From the NCBI GenBank assembly GCA_030144725.1, contig JASKMD010000031.1:10401097-10465096 (forward strand): a stretch of 64,000 bases of DNA, in the 5' to 3' direction. Below, in pieces: positions 23,137-54,708 of this stretch. This DNA comes from Haematococcus lacustris. Its lineage: Eukaryota; Chlorophyta; Chlorophyceae; Chlamydomonadales; Haematococcaceae. Positions within the stretch are counted from its first letter, which is position 1; each line of letters begins with the position of its first letter. The notes under the pieces are model-generated. The model saw only the letters and a program-made list of their open reading frames with translations, searched no databases and was not told where the DNA came from. The position numbers and the translations under genes are program-made.

Positions 23137-23873
23137 GCACTGAGTTGTAGTCCCCCAGCATGTGCGGTGTGCACATCATGCAACCAAGCTAAGAATGACC
23201 ATGCTGTTGTTGCGTCTCAAGCCAGCTGGCTGCCATAGGGATCTGGGGCTGACCCCGCCCTCAGTCCCCTTCCTGGCCCCACTCGGCAGAACTTATAACG
23301 GGAATAACGAAGTCAGATGGCTGAAATTGCGCATTTACTTAGACTTCAGTACTATGTGCCAGACTTCAGCCTATACAGTAAACAGTAGTCAATACAGTAC
23401 AACAGTTTCATAATAAAGGAAGGAGTGTGCGTGCTGTGGGGCTGAGAGCGGTTGCAACGGCTTGTGACTTTATCGATTGCTGCCTGGCTGTTGCTGTCAC
23501 GGCCTTGCAGCTGCCCTTACTGTAAGTCGCCTTGCTCCTAGGCTGCTGCAAGTCACAGGTCATCCGCCACCAAGCAATCAGCTCCTTTGTCCTGTCGTGC
23601 AACAATGGTCGATTTCCTTAAGATGATATGCATGCATGGGGGAGCTGCTCATGCGCGCAGCACATGCACATCAAGAGATCATGCAAGCAAGAGGTAGCAG
23701 AGCGCTGATATGGGAGGTGGAGGTTGGGTGTCGGCAGTTCTCCCTGGGTTAGTTAAAACAGTTATCGTTAGGGGTCCACTGTTCTTGGTTGCTGCTGTTG
23801 ATGCCGCTAGACCTCCTGCTGTTGTTAGAAAACATTGGACCACAAACCGATTGTAAACCGCTGCCATTGCACC
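23137..23873. other. No gene seen
   Basis: Moderately AT-richer sequence with scattered short open frames. Nothing recognisable on either strand. Confidence 0.5.
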
Positions 23874-24040
23874 TTACAGAACAATAATGAGAACTTGCAT
23901 GACTTCATGTTGAGCCCATGTGCACCTTTGTTTGTGCACCTTGCTTTGAAGTGCGTTACAGAAAGTCCCGAACCCCTAGAGGGGGAGGGCGGCCTAGCAG
24001 CCTAACGGCTGACGGCTTGAGCGGTGTAAGCCACATCATC
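23874..24040 (+). mobile_element. LINE 3' fragment, near-identical to the 6.7-kb element
   Basis: Reads on + as the last 39 codons of the LINE ORF (QNNNENLHDFMLSP... to GEGGLAA and stop) plus the 3' untranslated region ending in CATCATC. Only a handful of substitutions separate it from 6701-6873. It is a 5'-truncated insertion, opposite in orientation to the larger element. Confidence 0.9.
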
Positions 24041-24504
24041 ACTAATATTAGTTTGGGAGGGAATCACCCTACTGACAATCCTCCATTGTAACGGAACTGA
24101 GACTAAGGAGCCTGTGAGGGCGCGAGAACTAGACAGGACCCGGAGTCAGATAGAGTTCTGAGCCAAGGTACCTGTCTCTGCCCTCACATAGCCTTAAGTA
24201 CTCATAACCATTCACATTCTTATCCTGACACGTGTAAAGGGAAAAGGTGTTTGTAAACTGTGACCTTCTGTGCTCGGTGCATCCGCCTAGGATCGGAGCA
24301 CCTTGCACAGAGAAGCTTCCACCGTTCCACTGTAAGAAAAGAACAAATACTCAATTCGCTAAACATCAGACATGCAAGTCAGTTGCAATGATGCAAGCCG
24401 TTCATGCAGCGTCCATGTCCACTGCATCCATGTCCACCTTGTAACACGCATACTGACTTGGGGGTGGTATTTAAACCTGGCCAGTTGAGTAGGTAAATAG
24501 TTGT
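24041..24504. other. Unique spacer, no gene seen
   Basis: Between the LINE fragment and the right duplicated arm. It does not match the equivalent spacer on the left (6151-6700), so the LINE fragments were not duplicated with the arms. Confidence 0.55.
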
Positions 24505-27500
24505 CAGTGCTTGTATAGCATGCATGCATGTTCATGCATGCCAAGCATCAACGCCCCCAATCAACAGCATGCAGCAACTGCCTGGATGCACATGAATGCA
24601 TAATATGAATGCAGTGTCAACCTGCATGCTGGTACCACACAGCAACCACCCTCAAGCAAGCAAGCAAGGCAAGGAAGCGGTGGCTCCCCCACCTTGATTA
24701 CCTTATGCAAGCATGGGTCCGTGACATCACACATAACAAAGCATGGCATCCTATGCGGGAGTGCCTAACCTACAAGGACCTTCCAACCAACAAGAGCATA
24801 CGGACCTAACAGATCTGAAGCTATGAATGATCACACGCCCTGGGTCAGAGGCTGGCAGCCGCCTCCAGTTTAGGCACGAGGGGGAGGGCGTGGAGGTGGG
24901 CGCGGTGGCCCGGGTGCCCTTGGCCTGAAAGTGCGTGGTGGGGGAGGATTTAGAGCGGAGGGGGGTGGAAGGATTGGGCTGGGGACTGCTGCGTCTGGGG
25001 GAGGGGGGGGAGAGGGTGGGGAAGGCAGGGTTGGTGGGGGAGGGGAGGGTGGCGGAGGGTTGGGGGGAGACGGGGAGGGGGAAGGGGATGGAGGAGGTGA
25101 GGTAGGGGGAGGCGGGGATGGTGAGGGCTTGGGAGGTAGGGAGGGTGGTGGGGGGGGTGACCTGGCAGGTGGTGGGGGTGATGGTGTGGGGGGCGGTGGT
25201 GGTGGGGGTGAGGGTGGCGGGGGTGGTGGGGGTGAGGGTGGTGGGGATGATGAGCGTGGCGGAGGAGGCCTGCGAGGTGGTGGGCTGGGAGGAGGTGAGA
25301 AGGGCGAAGGGCTGGGTGGTGGGGGTCCAGGTGGGGGTGGGGGTGAGGGTGAAGGTGGGGGTGCAGGCGGTGCAGGCGAGGTGGGGACCTGGACCGGGCA
25401 GAAGGCGTTACACCGCCAGCCTGAACGAACACATCTGGCGTCACAGGCGCCGGCCCTTGGACTGATGCCGCAGCAGAAGTATGCGGAGCCGATGTAGGGT
25501 GGGCTGGAGCTGCTGGCACAGTCCTGCAGACGCGCAGCAGGCAGTGGCAGCTGGTGGCTCGGCCGCCCTCCCTGCTGCTGCCCGCCGTGCCCTGGCCTCA
25601 CCTGGGGGCAGCTGTTGCAGGTCTCGCCGCCCCAGGCGTCGCACACGCCGTCCCCGCACTGCACAGAGGAGCGCGGGCAGCAGTCCAGGGCGCAGGACAC
25701 GCTGCTCTCCACAACAGCCGCGCACACGCCGTCGCCGCAGGTGGGGCAGTCGGTGGGGCAGCTCGCGCGGTTCTCGCCCCGAAGGGCGTCGCAGATGAAG
25801 TCCCCGCAGAGGGCAGGGCAGTCAGCGGGGCAGCTCCGCGCGGTCTTGTTCAGGCTGCAGGCACCAGCAGGCAACAGGACAACAGGACACGGCTGTGACC
25901 CGCACACAGGCCTCGCAGGCAGGGGGTAGGGGTGGTGATCAGAGGGCGGCAGCAGCAGGGGGTCAAGGGAGGGATGATGCAGCAGGAGCAGCAGTCAGCC
26001 ACACACCTGGGTGCACAGAAGCCGTCTCCACAGCGTGTGGGGCAGTCGTTGAGGCAGGTGAGGGGGGTCTCGCCCAACTGCGGCTCACAGATCCTGTTGT
26101 TGTTGCAGGTGGCCGTGATTGGCAGCGCGCCAGTCCTGCTCAGCAGCAGCAGCAGCCACCACAGCAGCAGGTCACAGGGTGGTGGGACAGGCAGGCAGGT
26201 GCGCCAGCAGCAGGCAGCCAGGCTCAGCCCACTGCCCTGCGCAGGGCAACCCACCCACTCACTGGCAGTTGGGGTCCTGGCTGTCAGTCAGGCCGTTGCA
26301 GTCGTTGTCGATGCCGTCAAAGCAGGCGGCCCCAGTCTCGGCACTGCTGGTGTACCTGGGGTCAGGTGAGCAGGCCAGGCCGCAGCTGACACCAGCTGGC
26401 TGGCCAGCAGAAGGCAAGACGGCCCACCCAGGCTGCTGACCCCCCGGGTGCCTGGCTGCCACCATGCCTGCGCCTCACCGGCAGATGCCCACGCTGGCTG
26501 ATGTGAAGTCCGGTGCCAGCGAGTTGAGCCTCACCCGCAGGCTGGACAGCCTGGACAGCACACGGCAGCCAGCAGGCCAATGTCTGCCTGGGTCAGCAGG
26601 TGCGGCATGGCAGTGGTGGGATGATGGCAGTGGTGGCAGGGGTGGCGCACCAGCTGTCGCTCCAGATGGCGCCAGGCGTGGCCAAGGTCCGCAGCCACAT
26701 GGGCCGCCACTCAATGGCTGCCGGCACCGCTGACCAGTTGTAGGTGTGGATGTGCACCTGCACACAGCAGCCAGCGGCAGTGACCCGCACTGCTGCCACC
26801 GGCGCCCTGCCAGCACTGCGCTGCTGCACCCACCATGTTGGCCATGCCATAGCCGTTGGCTGCCAGGCCGCTGTCATGCCCCAGGGCAGGCCTGAAGGAG
26901 ATGAAGTAGGTGGGCGTGGTGGCGCCGGCATTCCAGGTCGGGAACACACGCACAAAGCTGGCCTGCTGCAGCGTCAGGCCGGGCAGCTGCAGCGTCAGCC
27001 AGTTGCCAGGGGCCAGGTTGGCCGAGGTGATGTCCTGCAGCGGACTGGACCAGCCCAGCTGCCACTGGTGGGGGGCAACGAAGCATCTGCAGCCGGGAAG
27101 GGCACCAGCAGTCAGCAGCCAGCCAGCTCTAGGTCTGCCCACACCTCCCCCTCTGCCTCCAGGCATGGCCTCACACGGTGCAGTGACAGGCAGGCAGTGC
27201 CAGCAGCATGTGGCTGGCTGAGCGGCCCACCTTGGCCCTGCCCACGCGTTGCCCATGGGGCAGCTGCCGTCTCCGTACTGATCTGTGGGGGAGGCGGCGT
27301 GGGCCAGGCCCATGGTGTGCCCCACCTCGTGCACCAGCCCGCCAAAGGCGCCCCAGTCCAGAGGGCCCTGCACAGAGCCAAGGCCAGGCAGGCGGTGGCT
27401 GCATGCGGCTGACCAAGGTGGAGCACAGGGCGGTGCCTGCCGGGATGCGAGGTGAGGACACCCACCGTCATGGTGGCGAAGCACCAGTTGGGGTTGCAGC

Positions 27501-28970
27501 CCTGGGTGGCGTATGCTGAGCCGCCACAGCTCCTGGCCGGCAGGATGAAGATGCGGTTGGTGAACCTGGTCAGGGCAGCGCTCCCGAACCTCGCCTGGGT
27601 AGGAAAGACAAGGGCGGGGTAAAGGGGGCGGGCGGGGCTGATGGGGGCAGGCACAGCACACGCACCACTGCCACGCTCTCCGCGTACTCCATCCAGGCAA
27701 ACTGGTCCACCATCTCGCAGAAGGAGGCTGCTGGCCTCAACACAGCCCCAGAGGCAGTGTTGCCCGAGCAGGGCACCTCCACCGGCACGATGATGTTGTT
27801 GGCAGGCAGGAAGGTCACCTGGCAGGGGGCAGGCAGCCATGACAGTCATGCTCAACATGCACATCCAGGGGCAGCAGGGTGGGCTGGTCTCTATCCAGCC
27901 TGCTGCTGTCTCACCCCGCCAAAGGAGCAGTTGGTGAAGAAGCTGGTCAGGGACTGGCCCGCTCCGGACAGCGGACCTTTGGTCATCACAGGGTTGGGGT
28001 TGAAGTAGGCCGCCGTCAGTGTCTGCGACATGTCAAGCCAGGGGCAGGGTGAGGGCAGCATGGGTTTGAGGGCAGCAGCCAGGTTGCATGAAGAGCAGGG
28101 CCATCACACCCACCGGCACATCTACTGTGGTGCCTGAACCGCATGACGAGACCAGGAAGGTGATGGAGGAGAAGGGGTAGGGCTGCCCATTGATTGGCTT
28201 GTAGTCCTTGGGCTGGCTGTCGATGTCAATGACCTCGAAGCACAAGGCGTACACTGTGCTCTGGGACCGGCTGGGAGGGGCTGCATCCTGCACTGCCGTG
28301 TCGACCCAGACCCGGATGATGAGGCCGGATGTCAGGTCCTCGGGGCTGACCAGGTCGGGGGTGGTGAAGACCAGGTTCTTCAACTTCCCAGCGGCATCTC
28401 TGAGCTTGTATTCGTTGCCGTCCGTGTCTTCGTCTGCAATCTGCTGCAGGGACCGTCGCTGTCTGCGCGGGTCGCGAGCGAAGTGCATAGCCAGGAAGGT
28501 GCCTGCGAGGAAGCGCGACACAGCGCGGTGCGACGACGCAGCACGCGCTTTTCAGTCACCGCAGCTGGCTGTTACGCTGCCCGAGCGGATCACCGCGGCG
28601 ACTCAAAAACCCTGGACGGCCCTTGCGCCCCGGACACTCACCCTCAACAGTAACATCGGTGTTGACCTGCGAGCAGTCCTGGGCGAGCGTCGCTGGCAGC
28701 GTGGCAATGGCCAGTAGTGTGGAGGTTGCCAGCAGCAACAGACAGCTCGGCCAGGGCCGTTGCTTGGGCTGCATTGCGCAGGGTTGGCACTAGCGCACTG
28801 CGGTACTGCGCTGTTTGTTAGTCAAACAGTCGATAACACGGGCGACAGCTGGCTGCTACGGGTAGTGTACCCGCACTGTCGGGTGGGGTGGGGGAGCAAT
28901 GTGAAGCCTATCGCCCGCAATGGTGTGGCCATGCCTGGGACGGTTAGGTCAGTTGGGCGGTTCCCCCAAC
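24505..28970 (-). repeat. Right arm of large inverted duplication
   Basis: Reverse-complement partner of 945-6150. It includes the conserved upstream segment (28775-28970), all 13 exons and 12 introns, and the 3' flank down to about 24505. Confidence 0.9.
24870..28774 (-). CDS. Secreted M11 (gametolysin-like) metalloprotease, copy B with short Ser-Pro tail
   Basis: Exons on -: 28642-28774, 28114-28502, 27915-28022, 27666-27818, 27466-27594, 27231-27367, 26834-27086, 26651-26757, 26479-26550, 26263-26355, 26007-26135, 25602-25854 and 24870-25523, giving 869 residues. Exons 1-12 have exactly the same lengths as in copy A, and the signal peptide, HEVGHTMGLAH zinc site, CPMG Met-turn and CGDGVCD repeats are all kept. 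A few replacements occur, such as Asn to Ser just before the 26651 splice site. The last exon is 654 rather than 1398 bases, so the Ser-Pro tail is about 172 residues instead of 420. Splice sites and key residues are intact, so this copy should be functional. Confidence 0.92.
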
Positions 28971-29277
28971 TCCATGATTATCATTACCCGTTCAAATTGG
29001 ATAGGTGTGGAGATGATCGTGACAAGCTTTGGCTGCTCAATGACAGCCTTCGTTGGCAGGAGCCCTTAGTAGAACATAGCCTAGCGTATAGACGGGTATC
29101 AACGCGTATGGACGTATACTATGTAGGGTAGGGCGCGCCTTAATGTAGGGCAGTTCAAGAGCTGTACATTGAGTACACTCGATGTTTCAATCGGCAAGAA
29201 ACTGCAGCGAGCAGGTCATATGCCTGACCTACGCTAAAGCATAGGCCCCCTGAGCGCACTGCTCTGTGAGTTCTGCT
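28971..29277. other. No gene seen
   Basis: Flank outside the right arm; no recognisable coding or repeat structure. Confidence 0.5.
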
Positions 29278-29703
29278 GGTCACCCCGGCCATTGGCCATG
29301 CCAATCCGTGACAGGCCTGCCGCTCGCACCACGCCCTAGTGGAGGGTAGCGAAACAAAGTCCACGCACGGTGCTGCTGACACCTCAATGAGATGCTGTGC
29401 ATGCTTGGAGGCAGGGTCAGGCAGGTCCCGGCTCAGGTGTCAGATAGGCCCGGGCCAGGTGTCAGGAAGGGGCCGGGCCATGAGGGGTCCCGACCCAACC
29501 CAGGGAATCTTGCGCTTCGACCTGCGACCCACGTACGTTCGCACCCCGTTGAGCCCGAGGCTGCAGCGAGCGACCATGTTCACAGTCCGCGGGAATGGCG
29601 GGCGGAGTGATCTGGGAGGCTTCAGTCTAAAACGCGAGTTTTAGCGCGCGTGAGTTACCGCGATAGCCTTCACGGATTGGCATGGCCAATGGCCGGGGTG
29701 ACC
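29278..29703. mobile_element. 426-bp non-autonomous DNA transposon with 34-bp perfect TIRs
   Basis: The left end 29278-29311 (starting GGTCACCCCGGCCATTGG) is the exact reverse complement of the right end 29670-29703. TGCT occurs immediately outside both ends (29274-29277 and 29704-29707), a plausible 4-bp target duplication. The interior codes nothing recognisable, so this is a MITE-sized element needing a transposase from elsewhere. Superfamily not assigned. Confidence 0.75.
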
Positions 29704-31097
29704 TGCTGTCGTATGTTTGGGCAATGCCAGCACCTGCTACATACGACGTTGAGTAAGCCAGCCATTGAGTCACTGACACTAACACCAGGTGTTGCTGGCA
29801 GTGTGGCAGGCAGGCAGACAGGCAGGGTGGCAGGCAGGGTGGCAGGCAGGGTGGCAGACAGTCATCCCACCTTGCGCAGCCTTGTCCGCTACTTGCATGC
29901 CTTTCTCCAGTGTGAACTTGCGCTCGTGGCAGGGTTCAAAGGCTGGCAGGACGAGCATGTTGCCAGCCCGGCACAGCCGCACGATCTCCGCTGCACTGCC
30001 AGCCACAGCAGTGCAGGTGCCAGCTGACAAGCGTGCCACATCGCAGTGCGTGGGCACAAGCAGGCTGCCTTCACATCAGAGGAAAGCTATGTTTTCCCGG
30101 GTCGTGGTGTTCATGGTGCTCAGGCTGGTGCTCATGGTGCTCATGGTGGTCAGGCCGTGCTGAGGCCGTGCTGTCGGAGTCCAAAGCAAGGAGTACCCAA
30201 GAAGCTCCACGAGGCTGCGAGACCGAGCACCCTAGGCCAGCATAGCATGTGTTCATGCCATCATAGATTGCCTAGCCTTCGCAAGTGGGTTGAGGTAGTG
30301 AATCCGGTAGTGGTACCGGATGCTTGCTGCATGCAAACAGTTCGGACAACAGATAACACAGCCCCTGCCCTGTAGTAATTGTAGGGGAACAACTGTGCTG
30401 GCAGTGACAGCAACATCATGCAGCGCAATTGCTATTGCAGCTGCGAGAAACATTAACAAGTCCGGTGGCGCTATTGTTGGCGTTAGCTTTAAAACAGGCG
30501 TTGTCATTGGAGTCATGCCCTCCTCATTGGAGACATGCAATTGAATCATCGTGCTTGCTGACTCAGCTTACTTCGCTTTGCTCTGTACTATCCGTACGTT
30601 CTGTAAGGCCTGGTGGCTCGCAAGCATTCATGTAAATGTTGAAGATCGGTTTAAAGCGGTGGGCTCTCGTTGAAACCGCGAGGCCGCGACTATTCTCGCA
30701 CAGCAACTGCGCTGCTTCAAGGATCAGCACGCAATGTCAGGTAGCATCTACTAAGGCAACTGTGCGTCTTTGGGCAAGCCAGGTGTCTTGGAGGCACCAC
30801 TTGTTCTGTTCTCCGCAAGAATAGAGAGGAGAAAAGAGAAGGAGGCAAACGTCCAGTAGCAGAACTGGTCTACTGTGAAGCCACAGACACAGCCACAGCA
30901 GAATATAGGAGCGGGGTGTGAGTGGCGGGTCACACCACAGCAGCAATAATGTTGGCAGGGACTAGGAGCAGGGGCAGGAGCTAGGGAAGGCTGCAGGCTG
31001 TGACCCAGAAAGCTGGCAGGGATGTGGAGGCACCTGGTGTTTTCCCGAGGGTTATACGTTGAAATAGGGCAGCCCCACCTTTCTGTATGCTGCGCAG
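29704..31097. other. No complete gene; may hold 5' lipase exons
   Basis: Contains a 12-base GGCAGGCAGGGT tandem repeat (29806-29862), a short RuvC-family relic (30186-30236) and otherwise unremarkable sequence. The lipase begins with an internal-looking exon at 31098, so one or more upstream exons probably lie here; I could not identify them. Confidence 0.45.
30186..30236 (+). pseudogene. C-terminal scrap of the TnpB/Fanzor-like family
   Basis: The sequence reading AAGGAGTACCCA and then CTGCGAGACCGAGCACCC matches the C-terminal codons (KEYP...LRDRAP) of the pseudogene at 57919-58365, with a small deletion between them. It is too short to be functional. Confidence 0.4.
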
Positions 31098-36358
<5,261 letters not shown>

Positions 36359-37172
36359 TGCCAGGGGCTTTAGGTCCTCAACTGCTTTTTGCATTGTGGG
36401 CACTGAACGGCCTGATACCCATGGCTGGGGCAGCCTGACTGGTGCTCATGGCTTGACAAACGACTTTGACATAACAGCACAGCTACAACTCCAACTATCC
36501 GTCGTCCAGGCTTCCAGCATGGTCATCCTTGCATTGTGATTATTTGTATTCATATGGGGTGGGATGTATTTGTACCCCCTCCATGTGTCCAGTCTAACTT
36601 AGCATAGCTATAGCATTAACTTCAGGGTTTGGGTTAGTCTGACACTATTGTTGAGTGCGTATTATAATGTCATCATGCCAACGAATACTTGTCCAGGGAC
36701 GCCATGGATGGCGTTCTTGTGGCTGAGGTGCTCGCGATGGCGCCTTTGGGAAACTGTCCGTTTACATGATGTCTGAGATGCAGCACAAGCAACAAATGGC
36801 ATGGCTAACATGGGCCCAACTGCCGTGGACTAGGGCGACATGAGCAGGTGCAGGGGCAGTTAGAGGGGCCAGCTCCTGCCTCCAGTGGCCGCCATCTTGT
36901 AGGCACTGGCCTGGTACTGCTCGCCTGGCCGTGCAGCGTGAAGCACAACTCTATAAGCACAGAGAGATACGTCTTCTGGCTGCACAGTGGCGATGGTGGT
37001 GGTGCTGCTGCAGACATAAGGCATGACTACATCTTGTATGCAACACGCTTGACGACAGGTTCAGGTTGTGTCCATGTGCCCAAGCCTTGTGCGCATCACT
37101 ATGCCTGCCACGCGTGGGAGTATACATGCCGCCATAGCTCCGCCGTAGTTAACTCTGCTGAGTGCGTCAAGG
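36359..37172. other. Lipase-UTP10 intergenic region
   Basis: Holds the lipase 3' end and the UTP10 promoter. A TATAAG occurs at 36952-36957, about 215 bases before the UTP10 start codon; I would not rely on it. No clear polyadenylation signal was noticed after the lipase stop. Confidence 0.5.
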
Positions 37173-52688
<15,516 letters not shown>

Positions 52689-52866
52689 AGGGCTTGTGTG
52701 TGTTGTCCGCCTCAGCTGACGGCACTCTTGACTTGTTTGTGGAGGCGTGTTGTGGCGGTAGATTGGGGCAACTTAAGCATGGGTATAGAGGCGAAATGGA
52801 AGTAACGAACGTGTAGTTGCTGTTTTGCTGAAGTGCCCTACACTTACTTGGTCAACAAGTTGTGAC

Positions 52867-52871
52867 TGTAA
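52867..52871 (+). terminator. TGTAA polyadenylation signal of UTP10
   Basis: TGTAA 179 bases after the stop codon, the expected place and sequence for a green-algal polyadenylation signal. Confidence 0.6.
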
Positions 52872-53149
52872 CATGCCGCACACCGCATGTATTACGCAAA
52901 CACACAGAGCAATTATCACACCTTCCACAGGAGGTCATCAAATGTGGCATGTTCCGTTTGTATGAGCGCTGTTGAATGGTTGCCAGAACAATGCGAGATA
53001 ATGTGTGCGAGCGATGATAGATGAGTGTCTGAACAATGTGACGGGCAAGACATGAAGGGAGGTGATGCATGTCGCAACAGGACATGCTACATACGTATTT
53101 GCACACTGCACGCTTTATGATACGCAGCCATCTTGTGTGAGCTAGGTTA

Positions 53150-53447
53150 GGGCGGGGCGGGGCGGGGCGGGGCGGGGCGGGGCGGGGCGGGGCGGGGCGG
53201 GGCGGGGCGGGGCGGGGCGGGGCGGGGCGGGGCGGGGCGGGGCGGGGCGGGGCGGGGCGGGGCGGGGCGGGGCGGGGCGGGGCGGGGCGGGGCGGGGCGG
53301 GGCGGGGCGGGGCGGGGCGGGGCGGGGCGGGGCGGGGCGGGGCGGGGCGGGGCGGGGCGGGGCGGGGCGGGGCGGGGCGGGGCGGGGCGGGGCGGGGCGG
53401 GGCGGGGCGGGGCGGGGCGGGGCGGGGCGGGGCGGGGCGGGGCGGGG
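53150..53447. repeat. (GGGGC)n pentamer array, about 59 copies
   Basis: Perfect G-rich pentamer array in the region downstream of UTP10. Four-base G runs every fifth base give high G-quadruplex potential on + and i-motif potential on -. Confidence 0.98.
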
Positions 53448-54595
53448 CCTGAAAAGATCCTCTATCCTGATTAGCGCGTGATGCATGTTGATTCACTACA
53501 TGTACTTGGTGTATGTGAGAAGCTCAGTGACAGTCCTGCTGGCGTTGCATGCACTATGTCAACTGACCAGCTATGTTACCTGCTGAGACCACCCCGCCTT
53601 GTGTGGCCAGTGCATGAAATGGGAGTGGGTGCAGACTGCCTTGTGTGCCCTGAGTGTGCCGTGCATATCCTGGAGGAGGCTGAGGCCCTGTCCATGGAGT
53701 GCCACCACTGGGTCAAGCAGGTGGTGGTCTTCATCAACAGCGTTGCAGTGGCACACGGCAGCGCTACAGGCCCCAGCTGTGAATGGCCATGAGCTGGAGC
53801 TACAGCAGCAGCTGGGCCAGCCCCAGCCTGATGACTGTGAGCCCTCAGCCTTAGAGCTGTGCTGGTGGCCTTGCCACAAGGCCCTGTGCCGCCCTGGTAG
53901 CAAGGCATACAAGTTACAGAGCAAGCGCCTGTGCGACCGGTCAACGGAGATCGTGTGGAGTAATTTGAGCATGCATCAGCATCAGCGGCAGTTGCAGCGG
54001 CGGCGGCAGTGGCGGCGGCATTCACTGACAGAGATTGTATAAATGAAGCCGGTGCGTGAACCGGCAGGCACCATGCTGAGTTGAGCTGAAGGCAGCAGCA
54101 GCAGTTAGCAGGGTCAGGGCAATGGGGCAAAGAAGGAGGTGAGGTGAGAAGGCATGGGAGGCTGGGGTAGGGTACACTGCTGCCCAGCAGGCAGCTACCA
54201 TGTAGCTCACACCCTCCCTGCTTTGTTGTGTCCATGGCTCCACACCTGGTGCCAGCCATTGCCTCAGCCAAGATACTGGCAAATCAAGACACACACTTCA
54301 AGCTACGGAGGCATAATGTGAGGCGCTTTGGAATAAAATGGATCCCAGATCACGTTGAGGGTCAAGAGCTATTCACACGTGTAGTATGTGCATATGATGC
54401 AAGCATCCAAACCAGCATTGGCACCCCGCTTGTCTCGCTGCTTCGCTTCCCACTTCGCTTCCCACACGGCTCGAGCTAGCCCCACAGCTTATGCGAATGA
54501 GCACATCGTCAAACATCGTGAGCGAAAACAACCATTTCGGAATCTGTTGCACGCTTGCATGGTTCCGGAGTTCTCGTTAGGACGCGGGGGGGTGC
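53448..54595. other. No confirmed gene; possible degraded RuvC-family C terminus
   Basis: On + at about 53845-53945 the translation LELCWWP-x8-PGSKAYK-x3-KRLCDR resembles the C-terminal tail that follows the DRDxNAALN motif in algal TnpB/Fanzor-like proteins (LCWWP...KEYP...KRLRD). The catalytic motif itself is absent here. The rest shows nothing recognisable. Confidence 0.3.
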
Positions 54596-54602
54596 TATAT
54601 AG
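54596..54602 (+). promoter_or_regulatory. Putative TATA box
   Basis: TATATAG, 107 bases upstream of the start codon at 54709, leaving room for a short 5' untranslated region. Confidence 0.5.
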
Positions 54603-54708
54603 AGCATACTTGCTCGCCTTCCTAACAGTTTCTGTATCAGGCTCCCACAGCGCTTGGATTGCACCGACACCTAGAGCTTCAAACTAAGCATCGCTACCAG
54701 CGATTACA

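Noticed and set aside
6151..24504. LINE 3' ends as part of the inverted duplication
   Set aside because: The spacers between arms and LINE ends (6151-6700 and 24041-24504) are unrelated, so the insertions are independent.
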